DNA of 64,000 nucleotides, taken from positions 1 through 64,000 of the forward strand of contig NZ_JBNAFU010000008.1 of assembly GCF_049800835.1 (NCBI RefSeq), written 5' to 3'. The notes beneath the pieces were generated by a model that ran no database searches, was not told where the DNA came from, and saw only the letters and a program-made list of their open reading frames with translations. Both the position numbers and the translations under genes were made by a program. This stretch comes from Dinoroseobacter sp049800835. Its GTDB lineage: Bacteria; Pseudomonadota; Alphaproteobacteria; Rhodobacterales; Rhodobacteraceae. Shown one piece after another: positions 30,501 through 39,391 of this stretch (positions are counted from its first letter, which is position 1; each line of letters begins with the position of its first letter).

Positions 30501-30671
30501 ATGCTTGGATGGGCAATTACATTTCTCGTTATCGCACTCGTGGCCGCGCTGTTCGGCTTCGGCGGTATCGCCAGCGCTTCTGCTGGGATCGCGCAAATCC
30601 TGTTCTTCGTGTTCATCGCACTCTTCGTGATCGCACTCGTTGCACGGGCTGTACGCGGACGAACACCCTAA
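30501..30671 (+). CDS. DUF1328 (YtjA-like) small membrane protein
   Basis: This 56-aa protein has two membrane helices (MLGWAITFLVIALVAALFGFGG and ILFFVFIALFVIALVAR) separated by IASASAGIAQ, exactly the DUF1328 pattern. Function is unknown; it is regularly found in stress regulons. AAAGGAG lies before ATG 30501, and a terminator follows directly. Confidence 0.9.
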   Translation: MLGWAITFLVIALVAALFGFGGIASASAGIAQILFFVFIALFVIALVARAVRGRTP

Positions 30672-30692
30672 AGCGTTCGCTTAGGAACGCCA

Positions 30693-30728
30693 GGTGGCGG
30701 GCTTCGCTCGGGCTCGCCACCTTTTTTT
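30693..30728 (+). terminator. terminator of DUF1328 gene
   Basis: GGTGGCG (30693-30699) pairs with CGCCACC (30715-30721); T7 follows. Confidence 0.85.
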
Positions 30729-30749
30729 GTCCATCATTCAGGAAAACTA

Positions 30750-32090
30750 ATGTCGAGAGAAAGCTTGCTATCCGACTACATGGATCGTGTGGTGGAACGG
30801 TCAGTCGGAGAGGACGCCTTCCATCAAGCGGTGCGCCACGTCGCACATGACACGATCACGATCGAGAAGGCGAATTCCGATTACGCTGCCGCGAAGGTGA
30901 TGGAACGGTTGTCCATCCCCGACCGCGTCATTGCCTTCCGAGTTGTATGGCAGGACGACCGGGGCGAAACGCAGGTCAACCAAGGCTGGCGGGTTCAGTA
31001 TTCGAACGCGATCGGACCTTACAAAGGGGGTTTGCGGTTTCACCCTGCAGTGTCTTTGTCGGTGCTGAAGTTCCTGGGGTTCGAGCAAACGTTCAAGAAT
31101 GCGTTGACCAGTCTTCCGCTTGGTGGCGGAAAGGGCGGCTCGGACTTCGATCCTACGGGTCGGTCCGACGCAGAGATCATGCGCTTTTGCCAGGCCTTCA
31201 TGCGCGAGCTTGCTCCATTCATTGGGCCAAACCGAGATGTGCCTGCGGGCGACATCAATGTAGGTTCGCGGGAGATCGGCTGGATGTTCGCAGTCTACAA
31301 GGCTCATGCGCTTGAGTTTACCGGAGCGCTTACCGGTAAAGGACTGTCGTTCGGTGGGTCCCAGATCCGCACGGAGGCCACTGGATACGGTCTCATCTAT
31401 TTCGTCGAGGCGATGCTGGGGGAACAGGGCGATGACCTCTCCGACAAGCGCGTCGGCATTTCCGGCAAGGGCAATGTAGCGACTTATGCCGCGGACAAAG
31501 CCATCGCGCGCGGTGCAAAGGTTGTCACCTTATCCGACACAAGCGGCGTGCTTGTCGCCGAGGACGGTCTCGACGCAGACACCGTCGCCTGGGTCCGCGC
31601 CCAGAAAGCGGCTGGCAAGGAAATTGCCGACCCACCTTCCGGATGCGGTGCGACCTTCAAGGAAGGCGACATGCCGTGGAATGAAGATCTCGATGTTGCG
31701 TTGCCCTGCGCGACGCAGAACGAGCTCGACGGAGATATGGCCAGAGCTTTGATAGACGGCGGTGTTCGCCTGATCGCGGAAGGGGCCAACATGCCCCTAA
31801 CCGACGATGCGCATGACGTCGTGTCAGAGGCCGGCATGCTTCACGCGCCCGGCAAGGCCTCGAACGCAGGGGGCGTTGCCGTGTCGGGCCTTGAGATGAG
31901 CCAAAACAGCCACCGGCGGTTCGCGACGGCAGATGAAGTCGATGCGGCGCTTAAGGACATCATGCGCGATATCCACGCGCGAGTGATCGACGATGGCCGT
32001 CAGGGCAATCACGTTGACTACGTGCGCGGCGCTAACATCGCGGGCTTCCGCAAGGTGGCAGACGCGATCTCCTCCATGGGAGCAATATGA
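30750..32090 (+). CDS. gdhA: NADP-type glutamate dehydrogenase
   Basis: This 446-aa hexameric-type GDH interconverts 2-oxoglutarate, ammonia and glutamate. Active-site lysines are visible as K92 (GPYKGGLRFHP), K116 and K128 (PLGGGKGGSDFDP). The Rossmann domain (SGKGNVATYAADKAI) binds the nucleotide, and the ANMPLTDDA and SNAGGVAVSGLEMSQN blocks are intact. Length is standard. Its stop overlaps the next start as ATGA, so it is coupled to the acetolactate-synthase-like gene. Confidence 0.95.
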   Translation: MSRESLLSDYMDRVVERSVGEDAFHQAVRHVAHDTITIEKANSDYAAAKVMERLSIPDRVIAFRVVWQDDRGETQVNQGWRVQYSNAIGPYKGGLRFHPAVSLSVLKFLGFEQTFKNALTSLPLGGGKGGSDFDPTGRSDAEIMRFCQAFMRELAPFIGPNRDVPAGDINVGSREIGWMFAVYKAHALEFTGALTGKGLSFGGSQIRTEATGYGLIYFVEAMLGEQGDDLSDKRVGISGKGNVATYAADKAIARGAKVVTLSDTSGVLVAEDGLDADTVAWVRAQKAAGKEIADPPSGCGATFKEGDMPWNEDLDVALPCATQNELDGDMARALIDGGVRLIAEGANMPLTDDAHDVVSEAGMLHAPGKASNAGGVAVSGLEMSQNSHRRFATADEVDAALKDIMRDIHARVIDDGRQGNHVDYVRGANIAGFRKVADAISSMGAI

Positions 32091-33709
32091 CCCTCATGGA
32101 AACGGTAGCCCAGCTTTTCGCGCGAAGCCTCGCAGCGGGTGGTATCGACACGGTCTACGCCATGCCGGGCGAGGAAACGATCGCGTTAATGAACGCGTTG
32201 GAAAAGTCGCCGATCGACGTGATTTTGTGCCGACATGAGCAAGGCGCAGCCTTTATGGCGTCGGTCCATGGTCGCCTGACCGGACGACCTGCGGCGTGTC
32301 TCGCCACGCTAGGACCGGGCGCAACGAACCTTATCACCGGAGTGGCCGACGCCCAGCTTGACGGTGTTCCGCTGATTGCGATCACAGGGCAGGGCGCGCG
32401 CGAACGGGTCGCCCGGGGCCGTGACAGCCATCAGATCATCGATCTCACGGCACTCTTCGAGCCAGTCACAAAACGCTCCGAGACTCTATATACCTGCCAC
32501 GTTATTCCGGGCGTCGTCGCTGAGGCGCTGCGGATCGCGCAGGCGCCAACACCCGGCGCGGTTCATCTATCGTTGCCAGAGGATCTGGCGGAACTCGAGG
32601 CTACGGGCGAACCGATCATTCACGATAGATCCTTTACGCCTTCTTGCAATCCTGGCGCAGTGTCTGCTGCCGTTGACTGCATTCAACGCGCAGATCGCGC
32701 GCTGGCTCTGGTTGGTGCTGGTGTCATCCGAGCCGGGGCGACCGGGGATTTGACGCAATTCCTTACCTGCGCTCAGATCCCTGTCGCCACCAGCTTCATG
32801 GGCAAGGGCACTGTGCCAATCGAACATGAGCTGCATCTCGGCGCATTTGGGTTGCCGGGAAAAGACCATGTTGATCAGGCAATCGCATCTGCTGACGTGT
32901 TGGTGGCCATTGGCGTTGATCCCGTAGAGTATCCATTCACAAAACTGTCCGGCGGAAACACTCCGGTCGTAAACGTCAGTGACGTCGCGATGCCACGCAA
33001 TCTCGGCGCACCTGTTGCGGTCGACGTTGTGGGGCACATCGGAGCAAGCCTGAGTGAGCTGGGGAAAAACTTGGCGCCTGAGGGTCAAGCGTTATGGGAT
33101 GAGGCGCAGACAGCCCAATTGCGCATGCTGGATGAGCAAAATGCTGCGTTAAACGCTATCGAAGTTCAGCCGCCATCGGCAAGCGCGCTCGTCGCCGCGT
33201 TGAACCTCTCGGTCGGTGAAGATGACCTGATCCTTTCCGGCGTTGGGACCCACAAACTGGCTTTGGCGCGCGAGTTCATGTGCCGGTTCCCCAGGCAGCT
33301 GATTGTCCCGAACGGGCTCGCCGGGATGGGCCTCGCGCTGCCCGGTGCGATTGCTGCTGCGCGGTTGCGGCAATCCGGACGTGTCATCGCCGTATGCGGG
33401 GATGGTGACGTGTTGATGAATGTGCAGGAAATGGAGACAGCTAAGCGTCTGGGCGTTGATCTGACGGTGGTTGTTTGGGTGGACGGTGGTCTTGGCCTCA
33501 TTGAGGACAAGCAGGAGGCCGATACGGGCGACCGGCCTAATCTTTCTTTTCATGATCTCGATTGGGCGAGCCTGGCACGCACATTCGGTTGGGCGCATCG
33601 GGCATGCACCACGGCGGCTGAGCTGCGAGACACGTTGAAGGACACCGCCATGTCTCGCGGACTGCATCTCGTCACAGTGCCGGTGCGATATGAGGGCCTG
33701 TACGCCTAG
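32087..33709 (+). CDS. acetolactate synthase large subunit-like TPP enzyme
   Basis: This 540-aa protein has the three-domain TPP-enzyme layout: Pyr domain with catalytic Glu51 (CRHEQGAAFMA), central domain, and PP domain with GDG at 438-440. The TPP/Mg motif is abnormal: after GDG the expected N-D-N or NN is replaced by VDGG (465-468), so the usual metal-ligand Asn is absent. The start is coupled to gdhA. Labelled ALS-like because of overall similarity (LGPGATNLITGVADAQLDG); catalytic activity or reaction may differ. No small subunit is encoded nearby. Confidence 0.8.
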   Translation: MTLMETVAQLFARSLAAGGIDTVYAMPGEETIALMNALEKSPIDVILCRHEQGAAFMASVHGRLTGRPAACLATLGPGATNLITGVADAQLDGVPLIAITGQGARERVARGRDSHQIIDLTALFEPVTKRSETLYTCHVIPGVVAEALRIAQAPTPGAVHLSLPEDLAELEATGEPIIHDRSFTPSCNPGAVSAAVDCIQRADRALALVGAGVIRAGATGDLTQFLTCAQIPVATSFMGKGTVPIEHELHLGAFGLPGKDHVDQAIASADVLVAIGVDPVEYPFTKLSGGNTPVVNVSDVAMPRNLGAPVAVDVVGHIGASLSELGKNLAPEGQALWDEAQTAQLRMLDEQNAALNAIEVQPPSASALVAALNLSVGEDDLILSGVGTHKLALAREFMCRFPRQLIVPNGLAGMGLALPGAIAAARLRQSGRVIAVCGDGDVLMNVQEMETAKRLGVDLTVVVWVDGGLGLIEDKQEADTGDRPNLSFHDLDWASLARTFGWAHRACTTAAELRDTLKDTAMSRGLHLVTVPVRYEGLYA

Positions 33710-33723
33710 CGCTGAGAAATCTC

Positions 33724-33748
33724 GGAACTCCACCAAGGCCGGCGCGTT
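33724..33748 (+). promoter_or_regulatory. EcfG-type promoter of 33776-CsbD unit
   Basis: GGAAC 33724-33728, 16-bp spacer, CGTT 33745-33748; 27-nt leader. Confidence 0.78.
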
Positions 33749-33775
33749 GATTGGTCAGACGAAAGGAGTTCTGAC

Positions 33776-34000
33776 ATGAAAACCGGAACAATCATCGCAG
33801 CCATCGCAGGTGTTCTCGTCCTCGCGGCGGGCATCTACATGATCGACATCGATCAGACCCAAGAAACGCGCCTGCCCGACGTCACTGTCGAAGGCGGCCA
33901 GCTTCCTGAGTTCGACGCCGATGTGGGCGACATCGAGGTTGTCGAGGAAACGGTCACGGTACCGAGCCTCGAAGTGACCCCGCCCGCTGACGACAGCTAA
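33776..34000 (+). CDS. small exported or membrane-anchored acidic protein
   Basis: This 74-aa protein has an N-terminal hydrophobic helix (GTIIAAIAGVLVLAAGIYMI) and then a very acidic, extended tail (about 17 Asp/Glu). It could be a signal anchor with a periplasmic tail. Family not recognised. It has a GAAAGGAG site and precedes csbD by 38 nt in the same EcfG unit. Confidence 0.72.
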   Translation: MKTGTIIAAIAGVLVLAAGIYMIDIDQTQETRLPDVTVEGGQLPEFDADVGDIEVVEETVTVPSLEVTPPADDS

Positions 34001-34038
34001 CCCGAATTCCAACCGCAATCTCTCGAAAGGAGACTGTC

Positions 34039-34236
34039 ATGAACCGCGACCAAATCGAAGGCAAGTGGACGGAGATCAAAGGCAAGCTTCGCGAAACCTA
34101 TGGCGAGCTGTCCGACGATGAAATCGAGGAAGCGAAAGGCGACCGCGAACAGCTTGAGGGCAAGCTTCAGCAAAAGCTGGGCAAGTCCAAGGAAGAGGTC
34201 CGCGACACCGTCGATCGCATCCTGGCCGAAGTCTAA
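34039..34236 (+). CDS. CsbD-family stress protein
   Basis: This 65-aa hydrophilic helical protein has the CsbD signature RDQIEGKWTEIKGKLRETYG and a C-terminal GKSKEEVRDTVDRIL. CsbD proteins are among the most strongly induced general-stress proteins; their molecular role is unknown. AAAGGAGA precedes ATG. Terminator at 34255. Confidence 0.92.
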   Translation: MNRDQIEGKWTEIKGKLRETYGELSDDEIEEAKGDREQLEGKLQQKLGKSKEEVRDTVDRILAEV

Positions 34237-34254
34237 TTCGGCACACAATCCGAC

Positions 34255-34291
34255 GCCGCGCCTGCAGAAATGTGGGCGCGGCTTTCTTTTT
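34255..34291 (+). terminator. terminator of csbD unit
   Basis: GCCGCGCC (34255-34262)/GGCGCGGC (34275-34282), 12-nt loop, followed by TTTCTTTTT. Confidence 0.85.
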
Positions 34292-34323
34292 GACTGACAC
34301 ACCAGAGGGGTTCGCGCGGCAGA

Positions 34324-35688
34324 ATGGCAAAGAAAAACCTAACGGAAGGACCCGTTTGGCGGGCACTCGCACAGATGTCTGCCCCCATGTCTTTGGGTAT
34401 TTTGGCTGTCCTCTCCGTCGGGATCGCCGACGCCTATTTCCTTGGACAGCTTGGTGAGACACCCTTGGCGGCGGTAGGGTTCATCTATCCCGTCACCACG
34501 GCATTGAGTTCACTGGCGATCGGACTATCCGCCGGAGCGAACGCGGCGATCTCGCAGGCGCTCGGTCGTGAGGATGAGGCGCGCGACATCTACCGGATGG
34601 GGTTTCATGCGCTCCGCCTTGGTCTGGGGCTGAGCGCAGTGATCGCAGTTGTCGTTTGGATAATGAATCAGCCTCTTTTTGGCGTGATGGGCGCAGGAAA
34701 TGGCGTAATGACAGAGATTTCTGCGTATGTTCCGCTTTGGGCGGTCTCTTTTCCTTTTCTCGTGCTCCTGATGATCACGAATGCGATTTTCCGGGCAAAC
34801 GGAGATGCGGCGAATGCGTCTGTCTTTATGATCCTCGCCGCGCTGATCAACATCGCACTGAATCCTTTGCTCATTTTTGGTGCCTTTGGCTTTGAGGGGT
34901 TGGGCACGGCTGGCGCGGCGGCGGCGACGCTGGTGGGACGCGTGCTGGCGGTAGCTGCCGCGCTCTATTTTGCAATCCGCTTTGGCTATTTGCGCAAATG
35001 CGGACGTATGCTGGATGGTGTCCAGAAAAGCCTAAGTGCCATCATCCCGATTGGTGCCCCTGCTGCCTTCTCGAACGCGATCAACCCGGCGGGCATGGCC
35101 TTTGTCACAGCCGCAGTCGCCACTTTGGGCGACGCAGCCGTCGCCGGGTTCGGTGCTGCAACGCGGGTTCAGTCGGTTGCGATTGTCGTGCTTCTTGCCC
35201 TATCGGCCGGGATCGGGCCGGTGGTCGGACAGAACTGGGGGGCGGAACGACACGAGCGGGCGCAGGCCGCAGTGGTGCAAGCATGGGCATTCTGCCTTGC
35301 GTATGGCGCGCTCTTGGCGCTCGGTCTGATGATGTTTGCCGACCCCATCGCATTCTTCATCGCATCGAACGAGGCGGCCGCGGGATACACAGCGGACTAT
35401 CTTCGCATCGTGGGCGTGAGCCTGTTCGGCTACGGCATCCTCGTCACCGCGAACGCAGCCATGAACGCGCGGTCCAAGGCCGTCTATTCCATGTCACTCA
35501 GCATCGCCCGGATCTTCGCGATCTACCTGCCGTTGGCGTGGATCGGCGTTCTGACAGTGGGGTATTGGGGCATCTTGGGCGCCGCGGTGATCGCAAATAT
35601 CTTCGGTGTCGTCGGTGCGATCTATCTGTGCCGCAGGGCGGAGTTGCTGCCCCCGGCGCAGCAGGTGCGCCAGATGGTCATGGCATAG
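34324..35688 (+). CDS. MATE-family multidrug efflux transporter
   Basis: This 454-aa protein has 12 predicted membrane helices in two similar halves (about 15-225 and 240-440), the NorM/MATE layout (LGQLGETPLAAVGFIYPV, LSAGANAAISQALG). It exports cationic drugs or metabolites with Na+ or H+. It starts 32 nt after the csbD terminator; no EcfG promoter is seen. Converges with trkA. Confidence 0.92.
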   Translation: MAKKNLTEGPVWRALAQMSAPMSLGILAVLSVGIADAYFLGQLGETPLAAVGFIYPVTTALSSLAIGLSAGANAAISQALGREDEARDIYRMGFHALRLGLGLSAVIAVVVWIMNQPLFGVMGAGNGVMTEISAYVPLWAVSFPFLVLLMITNAIFRANGDAANASVFMILAALINIALNPLLIFGAFGFEGLGTAGAAAATLVGRVLAVAAALYFAIRFGYLRKCGRMLDGVQKSLSAIIPIGAPAAFSNAINPAGMAFVTAAVATLGDAAVAGFGAATRVQSVAIVVLLALSAGIGPVVGQNWGAERHERAQAAVVQAWAFCLAYGALLALGLMMFADPIAFFIASNEAAAGYTADYLRIVGVSLFGYGILVTANAAMNARSKAVYSMSLSIARIFAIYLPLAWIGVLTVGYWGILGAAVIANIFGVVGAIYLCRRAELLPPAQQVRQMVMA

Positions 35689-36336
35689 TCACCCGTCGAA
35701 CTTTTTGCCAAGGCGCGCGCTCCCATCCCGTTTTACTGCAAAGATCAGGCAGTCACCTGCTTGGAGGATCGTATCGGAATCGGCGAAGCTTTCGTTCTCG
35801 TCTCGGACGAGGGCCACAGGCTTTGCCTCGCCGGGTAGATCCAGATCGCCGATACGCTGATTGTCCATCGATTGCGGGACCGACACCCGCTGAAGGGCAA
35901 GCTGGTTGTGTAGCGCAACATCCTGGTTGATCACCGTTTGATCCTCAAGCCCTGCGCAGATGCTTTCCGCGACGGTGGCGTGGGGGTTGATCACGTCGTC
36001 CAATTCAAGCTCATGGCAGACGTCCATCAGTTCTGCCGCCGTGATTTGTGGGATCACGCGCGAGAAGCCGACGGACCGGGCCACAAGAGAGGCAAGGATG
36101 TTGTCGTCCGACGCGTTGGTCACGGCGATAAAGACATCCTCTTCGTCCCGAAACGCGTCCCGAAGGGTTGTCGGCATCGTGCCGTCGCCTTCGATCATAC
36201 CGCAGTCGAGCCGGGCGGAAAGCTTGTCCAGCCGCTCCCGGTCCTTGTCTATCAGCACCACCTCATGACCGTCCTCGATCAAACGTTCTGCGATGGCCGC
36301 CCCAAAGCGCGAGGCGCCAAGAATGGTGACACGCAT
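35689..36336 (-). CDS. trkA: TrkA-type K+ uptake regulatory subunit
   Basis: This 215-aa single RCK unit has an NAD-binding Rossmann fold (MRVTILGASRFGAAIAERL, VVLIDKDRERLD) plus a C-terminal TrkA_C domain (about 140-215). It gates the TrkH channel according to nucleotide. It is about half the length of E. coli TrkA, which has two such units. It starts 1 nt after trkH and is third in the MscS-TrkH-TrkA unit. Confidence 0.9.
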   Translation of the reverse strand: MRVTILGASRFGAAIAERLIEDGHEVVLIDKDRERLDKLSARLDCGMIEGDGTMPTTLRDAFRDEEDVFIAVTNASDDNILASLVARSVGFSRVIPQITAAELMDVCHELELDDVINPHATVAESICAGLEDQTVINQDVALHNQLALQRVSVPQSMDNQRIGDLDLPGEAKPVALVRDENESFADSDTILQAGDCLIFAVKRDGSARLGKKFDG

Positions 36337-36337
36337 G

Positions 36338-37801
36338 TCAGGATCCTTTCATCCAGGTGCGAGGCAGGAAGAGAACGAGCACGGCGATGAACTCCAACCG
36401 TCCCAGCCACATCGCAAAGGTCAGCGAGATCTTCAGGTCTGTTGGCAGGTCGGCCCCGATAAGGCCGGTCGAAAGGCCGACGGTTGAGAGTGCCGAGATG
36501 CTTTCGAACAGCGATTGGGGAAGGGAGAAGCCATGAAGGCTAAACTGCATGACCAAGAGCAATGCCGAAATGGCATAAATGAAGGCGAGGGCCAGAACGC
36601 CGATGATCACCGCATCTTCAACCTGCTCTCCGTCATGGCGGAGTGGCGCGACGGCGCTGTCCGGCATGGCGGGTGCCCGGATGGCGTGACGGGCGGCGCG
36701 GGCGAGAAGGCCAAGCCGCGCCAATTTCAGCCCACCAGCGGTGGATCCGGTGTCGCCGCCAAGAACCATGACCAAGATGAACAGGGCGAAGATGGCGCCC
36801 GTGATGGGCATGGCGCCGGTGGAGAATCCGGCTGTTGTCAGGGCTGAAATCAGGTCCAACGCGAGGCCGAGACTGAGGTCGCGGTTCTCCAATCCCCCAA
36901 GCGCCCAAAGCACCACCATCGCAGCGAGCACCGCGGCAACCGCGACGGCCAAACGTCGGAGCGAGCCGAGCGTTCGTACTGCACCCCAGTCGCCGCGAAG
37001 AACGAACACGAATGTCACAAGCGACAGCGCTCCGATAACACAGGTCGCCATGACGACGGTTTGACCAAGGTCGCTATAGGACGCCAAGGAATCCGAGCGC
37101 GGTGCAAAACCACCGGTTGAAATCGCGGACAGCGTCAGCGCGAGCGCCTCGCGCCAATCGGGGATTACAAGCGCGGTTATCGCGACAGCAACGGCCGTCA
37201 GCCCGAGGTAGACCCCAAGAAGCTGGCGCGCCTTTAGCCGGGTCGAGGCGATGCGATCCCCATCGGTGATGCCCACCTGTCCCAACCGCCGCGTTGGCAC
37301 GCCGGAGGGAAGGATCAAGGCTAAGACCGCCGTGGCCATTACAAGACCGCCAACCCATTGCAGCCATGCGCGCAAGATATGCACGGCAAATGGCCAGCTG
37401 TCGGGGTCGGATGCGACGGAGAGGCCGGTCGTCGTCAGGCCACTCATGGCTTCGAACACCGCGTCAAAGAACGGCATGCCCACGGTCATAAAGGCTGGTA
37501 CGGCACCGAGCGCGCCAAGAAAGAATACGAGTGCGACCGCAACCATCGCCTCAAGCCCACGAAGATCGGCTGGCAGCGACCGTGCACGCACCACCATGTA
37601 GGCGAACAAGGCGGCGATCGCAGGAACGGCAAGCGCTATCGTCAGCTCAAACGCCCCAGTTACTCCGGCCCAGATTGCTGGAGGCGCGTAGAGGATGGTG
37701 AACACGGGCGCATGCTTGGCAAGTGTCACCGCCACGACCTGGGGGCGGGCCCGAACACGCAGCGTGTCAGCGCCATCGCGCAAGGCCGAGCGACGATTCA
37801 C
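36338..37801 (-). CDS. trkH: TrkH-type potassium channel subunit
   Basis: This 487-aa membrane protein has the four pore repeats of the Trk/Ktr family: SGLTTTGLSVA, SAISTGGFAP, SALTTAGFSTG and SALSTVGLSTG. It imports K+ and is the usual first response to osmotic upshift. Its start overlaps the mscS stop (ATGA), and it is probably transcribed from the EcfG promoter at 38709-38733. Confidence 0.92.
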   Translation of the reverse strand: MNRRSALRDGADTLRVRARPQVVAVTLAKHAPVFTILYAPPAIWAGVTGAFELTIALAVPAIAALFAYMVVRARSLPADLRGLEAMVAVALVFFLGALGAVPAFMTVGMPFFDAVFEAMSGLTTTGLSVASDPDSWPFAVHILRAWLQWVGGLVMATAVLALILPSGVPTRRLGQVGITDGDRIASTRLKARQLLGVYLGLTAVAVAITALVIPDWREALALTLSAISTGGFAPRSDSLASYSDLGQTVVMATCVIGALSLVTFVFVLRGDWGAVRTLGSLRRLAVAVAAVLAAMVVLWALGGLENRDLSLGLALDLISALTTAGFSTGAMPITGAIFALFILVMVLGGDTGSTAGGLKLARLGLLARAARHAIRAPAMPDSAVAPLRHDGEQVEDAVIIGVLALAFIYAISALLLVMQFSLHGFSLPQSLFESISALSTVGLSTGLIGADLPTDLKISLTFAMWLGRLEFIAVLVLFLPRTWMKGS

Positions 37802-38700
37802 GCGGCGTCACTTTCGGCTTTCACGGATTTCACCTCGATCGGGTCGTTGACCGTCAACGTGCGATAGGGAAACGGGATTTCAATGCCCGCATCATCAAGC
37901 GCACGCTTAATGGCCGCGACCACCTGATCGCGGCTCGAGCGTATGTCGACGGGCGCGGAACCAGTCCACCACGTGATCTCGAAATCGATGGAAGATGCGC
38001 CGAAGGCCTTTGCAAAAACCTGAATGTCGCGCACGTCGTCGCGCACAGAGTCTACATGGCGCACTGCTTCGGCAATCACGCCGCGTGCTTCGTCCACGTC
38101 TTCGCCATAGGCAACGCCACAAATAATGCTCGTGCGGCGGAATTCACGGTTCGTGCGAACCTGAACCGGGTTGTGAAAGAGATGGGCGTTTGGCACGACC
38201 ACAAGCTGGCCGTCCGTCTGGCGGATATGGGTGTCGCGGATCGTGATCTGCTCGACTTGGCCCTCGACCTCTTCGCAATGGATGTGATCGCCAATCTCGA
38301 ACGGCTCCCGCATGAGGATCAGGATGCCGGCGAGGAAGTTCTCGAATGTGTCCTTGAAGGCAAAGCCAATCGCAACAGACCCGAGCCCCAGCGTCGTCAA
38401 AGCATTAGACGGCGTCACGGTCGGGAAGACGATGGTAACGGCCATCAAAAGCGCAAGAAACCACCCGATGACGCTAACGAGGAGAAGGATTACGTCCGTC
38501 AGGTTGCGGCGGAGGTTCATCCGCCGCGCAACGCGCCGCGTAGTGGCTTTTACACCCCAAATCAGCAGCGCTGCGACGGCAAGGACAACAATTGCAAATC
38601 CAAACCGTGGGAGTGCCGCGAGCGCTGCCTCACCCCAGGTCAAGACCACGTCCTGCCAGATACTTGTCGCATCGTTCAGAAGGTCGGCGTTTTCGTCCAT
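37798..38700 (-). CDS. MscS-family mechanosensitive channel
   Basis: This 300-aa small-conductance channel has three N-terminal membrane helices with the pore-lining TM3 (LTTLGLGSVAIGFAFKDTFENFLAGILIL) and the cytoplasmic MscS beta/vestibule domains (GDHIHCEEVEGQVEQITIRDT). It releases solutes on hypo-osmotic shock. Start 38700 (MDENADLL) was chosen because an EcfG -10 ends 8 nt before it; the frame extends to 38811 but crosses that promoter. Pairing release (MscS) with uptake (TrkH/TrkA) in one operon fits osmotic control. Confidence 0.9.
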   Translation of the reverse strand: MDENADLLNDATSIWQDVVLTWGEAALAALPRFGFAIVVLAVAALLIWGVKATTRRVARRMNLRRNLTDVILLLVSVIGWFLALLMAVTIVFPTVTPSNALTTLGLGSVAIGFAFKDTFENFLAGILILMREPFEIGDHIHCEEVEGQVEQITIRDTHIRQTDGQLVVVPNAHLFHNPVQVRTNREFRRTSIICGVAYGEDVDEARGVIAEAVRHVDSVRDDVRDIQVFAKAFGASSIDFEITWWTGSAPVDIRSSRDQVVAAIKRALDDAGIEIPFPYRTLTVNDPIEVKSVKAESDAA

Positions 38701-38708
38701 GTCATGCC

Positions 38709-38733
38709 AACGCGCTGATAGCGCACTGGTTCC
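38709..38733 (-). promoter_or_regulatory. EcfG-type promoter (leftward) of mscS-trkH-trkA
   Basis: Minus strand GGAAC (38733-38729), 16-bp spacer, CGTT (38712-38709), then 8 nt to ATG 38700: leaderless geometry. Confidence 0.78.
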
Positions 38734-38752
38734 CGGACCAAAATCGAATGTA

Positions 38753-38777
38753 GGAACCTCCGCGGCCGCCAAGCGTT
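38753..38777 (+). promoter_or_regulatory. EcfG-type promoter of HdeD-like gene
   Basis: GGAAC 38753-38757, 16-bp spacer, CGTT 38774-38777; 39-nt leader to ATG 38817. Back-to-back with the leftward mscS promoter. Confidence 0.78.
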
Positions 38778-38816
38778 TCCCGATCAAAGCGTGACCACAC
38801 ACGGGAGTCATAAATC

Positions 38817-39383
38817 ATGCACTTCACCGATGAACCCAGCCATACGTGGCGCCCCAGCTGGCCCTTTCTGCTCTTGGGTGCCGTTGCATTTGCCGCGGCA
38901 GGATTGACGCTTGCGACACCCTTGCTGGCAGCAATTCCGCCGGAGCGCGTTGTTGGCGTCACTCTTCTCGCATACGGCGCGATGAGCCTGTCTATTGCCC
39001 TGTTTCATTGGCAATCGCATCGCGTCGGAACCGAGACGTTGGCTTACGCGGCTGCTTTAGCCGCTGGTACGACGCTTCTACTGCTTCCGGTCATCTCTAT
39101 GATCCAATCGTTTGGCTTCGTCATCGCCGCGTATCTGATCACGTCCGGCGGGCTCAGGATTATATGTGGCATAACGCACAGGGCAGATGACGGATGTTTC
39201 GCCCTGGTTATCGCCGGTACCGTGTCGCTCCTTTCGGCAGTCCTTTTGCTCACCGCGTTTGCCGCGATAGACTGGGCGCCGTTGGTCGCGCTTGCCACCG
39301 GAATGACAGCATCGGGAACCGCGCATCTGGCTATGTGGGGCAGGGATCGACTGGTCTGGCTGGAGGACCGAAACGCCGCCTGA
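38817..39383 (+). CDS. HdeD/DUF308-like membrane protein
   Basis: This 188-aa protein has six membrane helices in paired repeats, as in HdeD (acid-resistance membrane protein) and DUF308 proteins (LLLGAVAFAAAGLTLATPLLAA, LLLLPVISMIQSFGFVIAAYLITSGGL). Exact function unknown; expected in envelope or acid stress. Converges with the DUF2254 gene. A longer paralogue is at 43795. Confidence 0.78.
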   Translation: MHFTDEPSHTWRPSWPFLLLGAVAFAAAGLTLATPLLAAIPPERVVGVTLLAYGAMSLSIALFHWQSHRVGTETLAYAAALAAGTTLLLLPVISMIQSFGFVIAAYLITSGGLRIICGITHRADDGCFALVIAGTVSLLSAVLLLTAFAAIDWAPLVALATGMTASGTAHLAMWGRDRLVWLEDRNAA

Positions 39384-39391
39384 GGGGGTCA

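Noticed and set aside
30684..30708. GGAAC-N16-CGCT before gdhA
   Set aside because: Lies inside the DUF1328 terminator stem and the -10 element deviates (CGCT); more likely coincidence.
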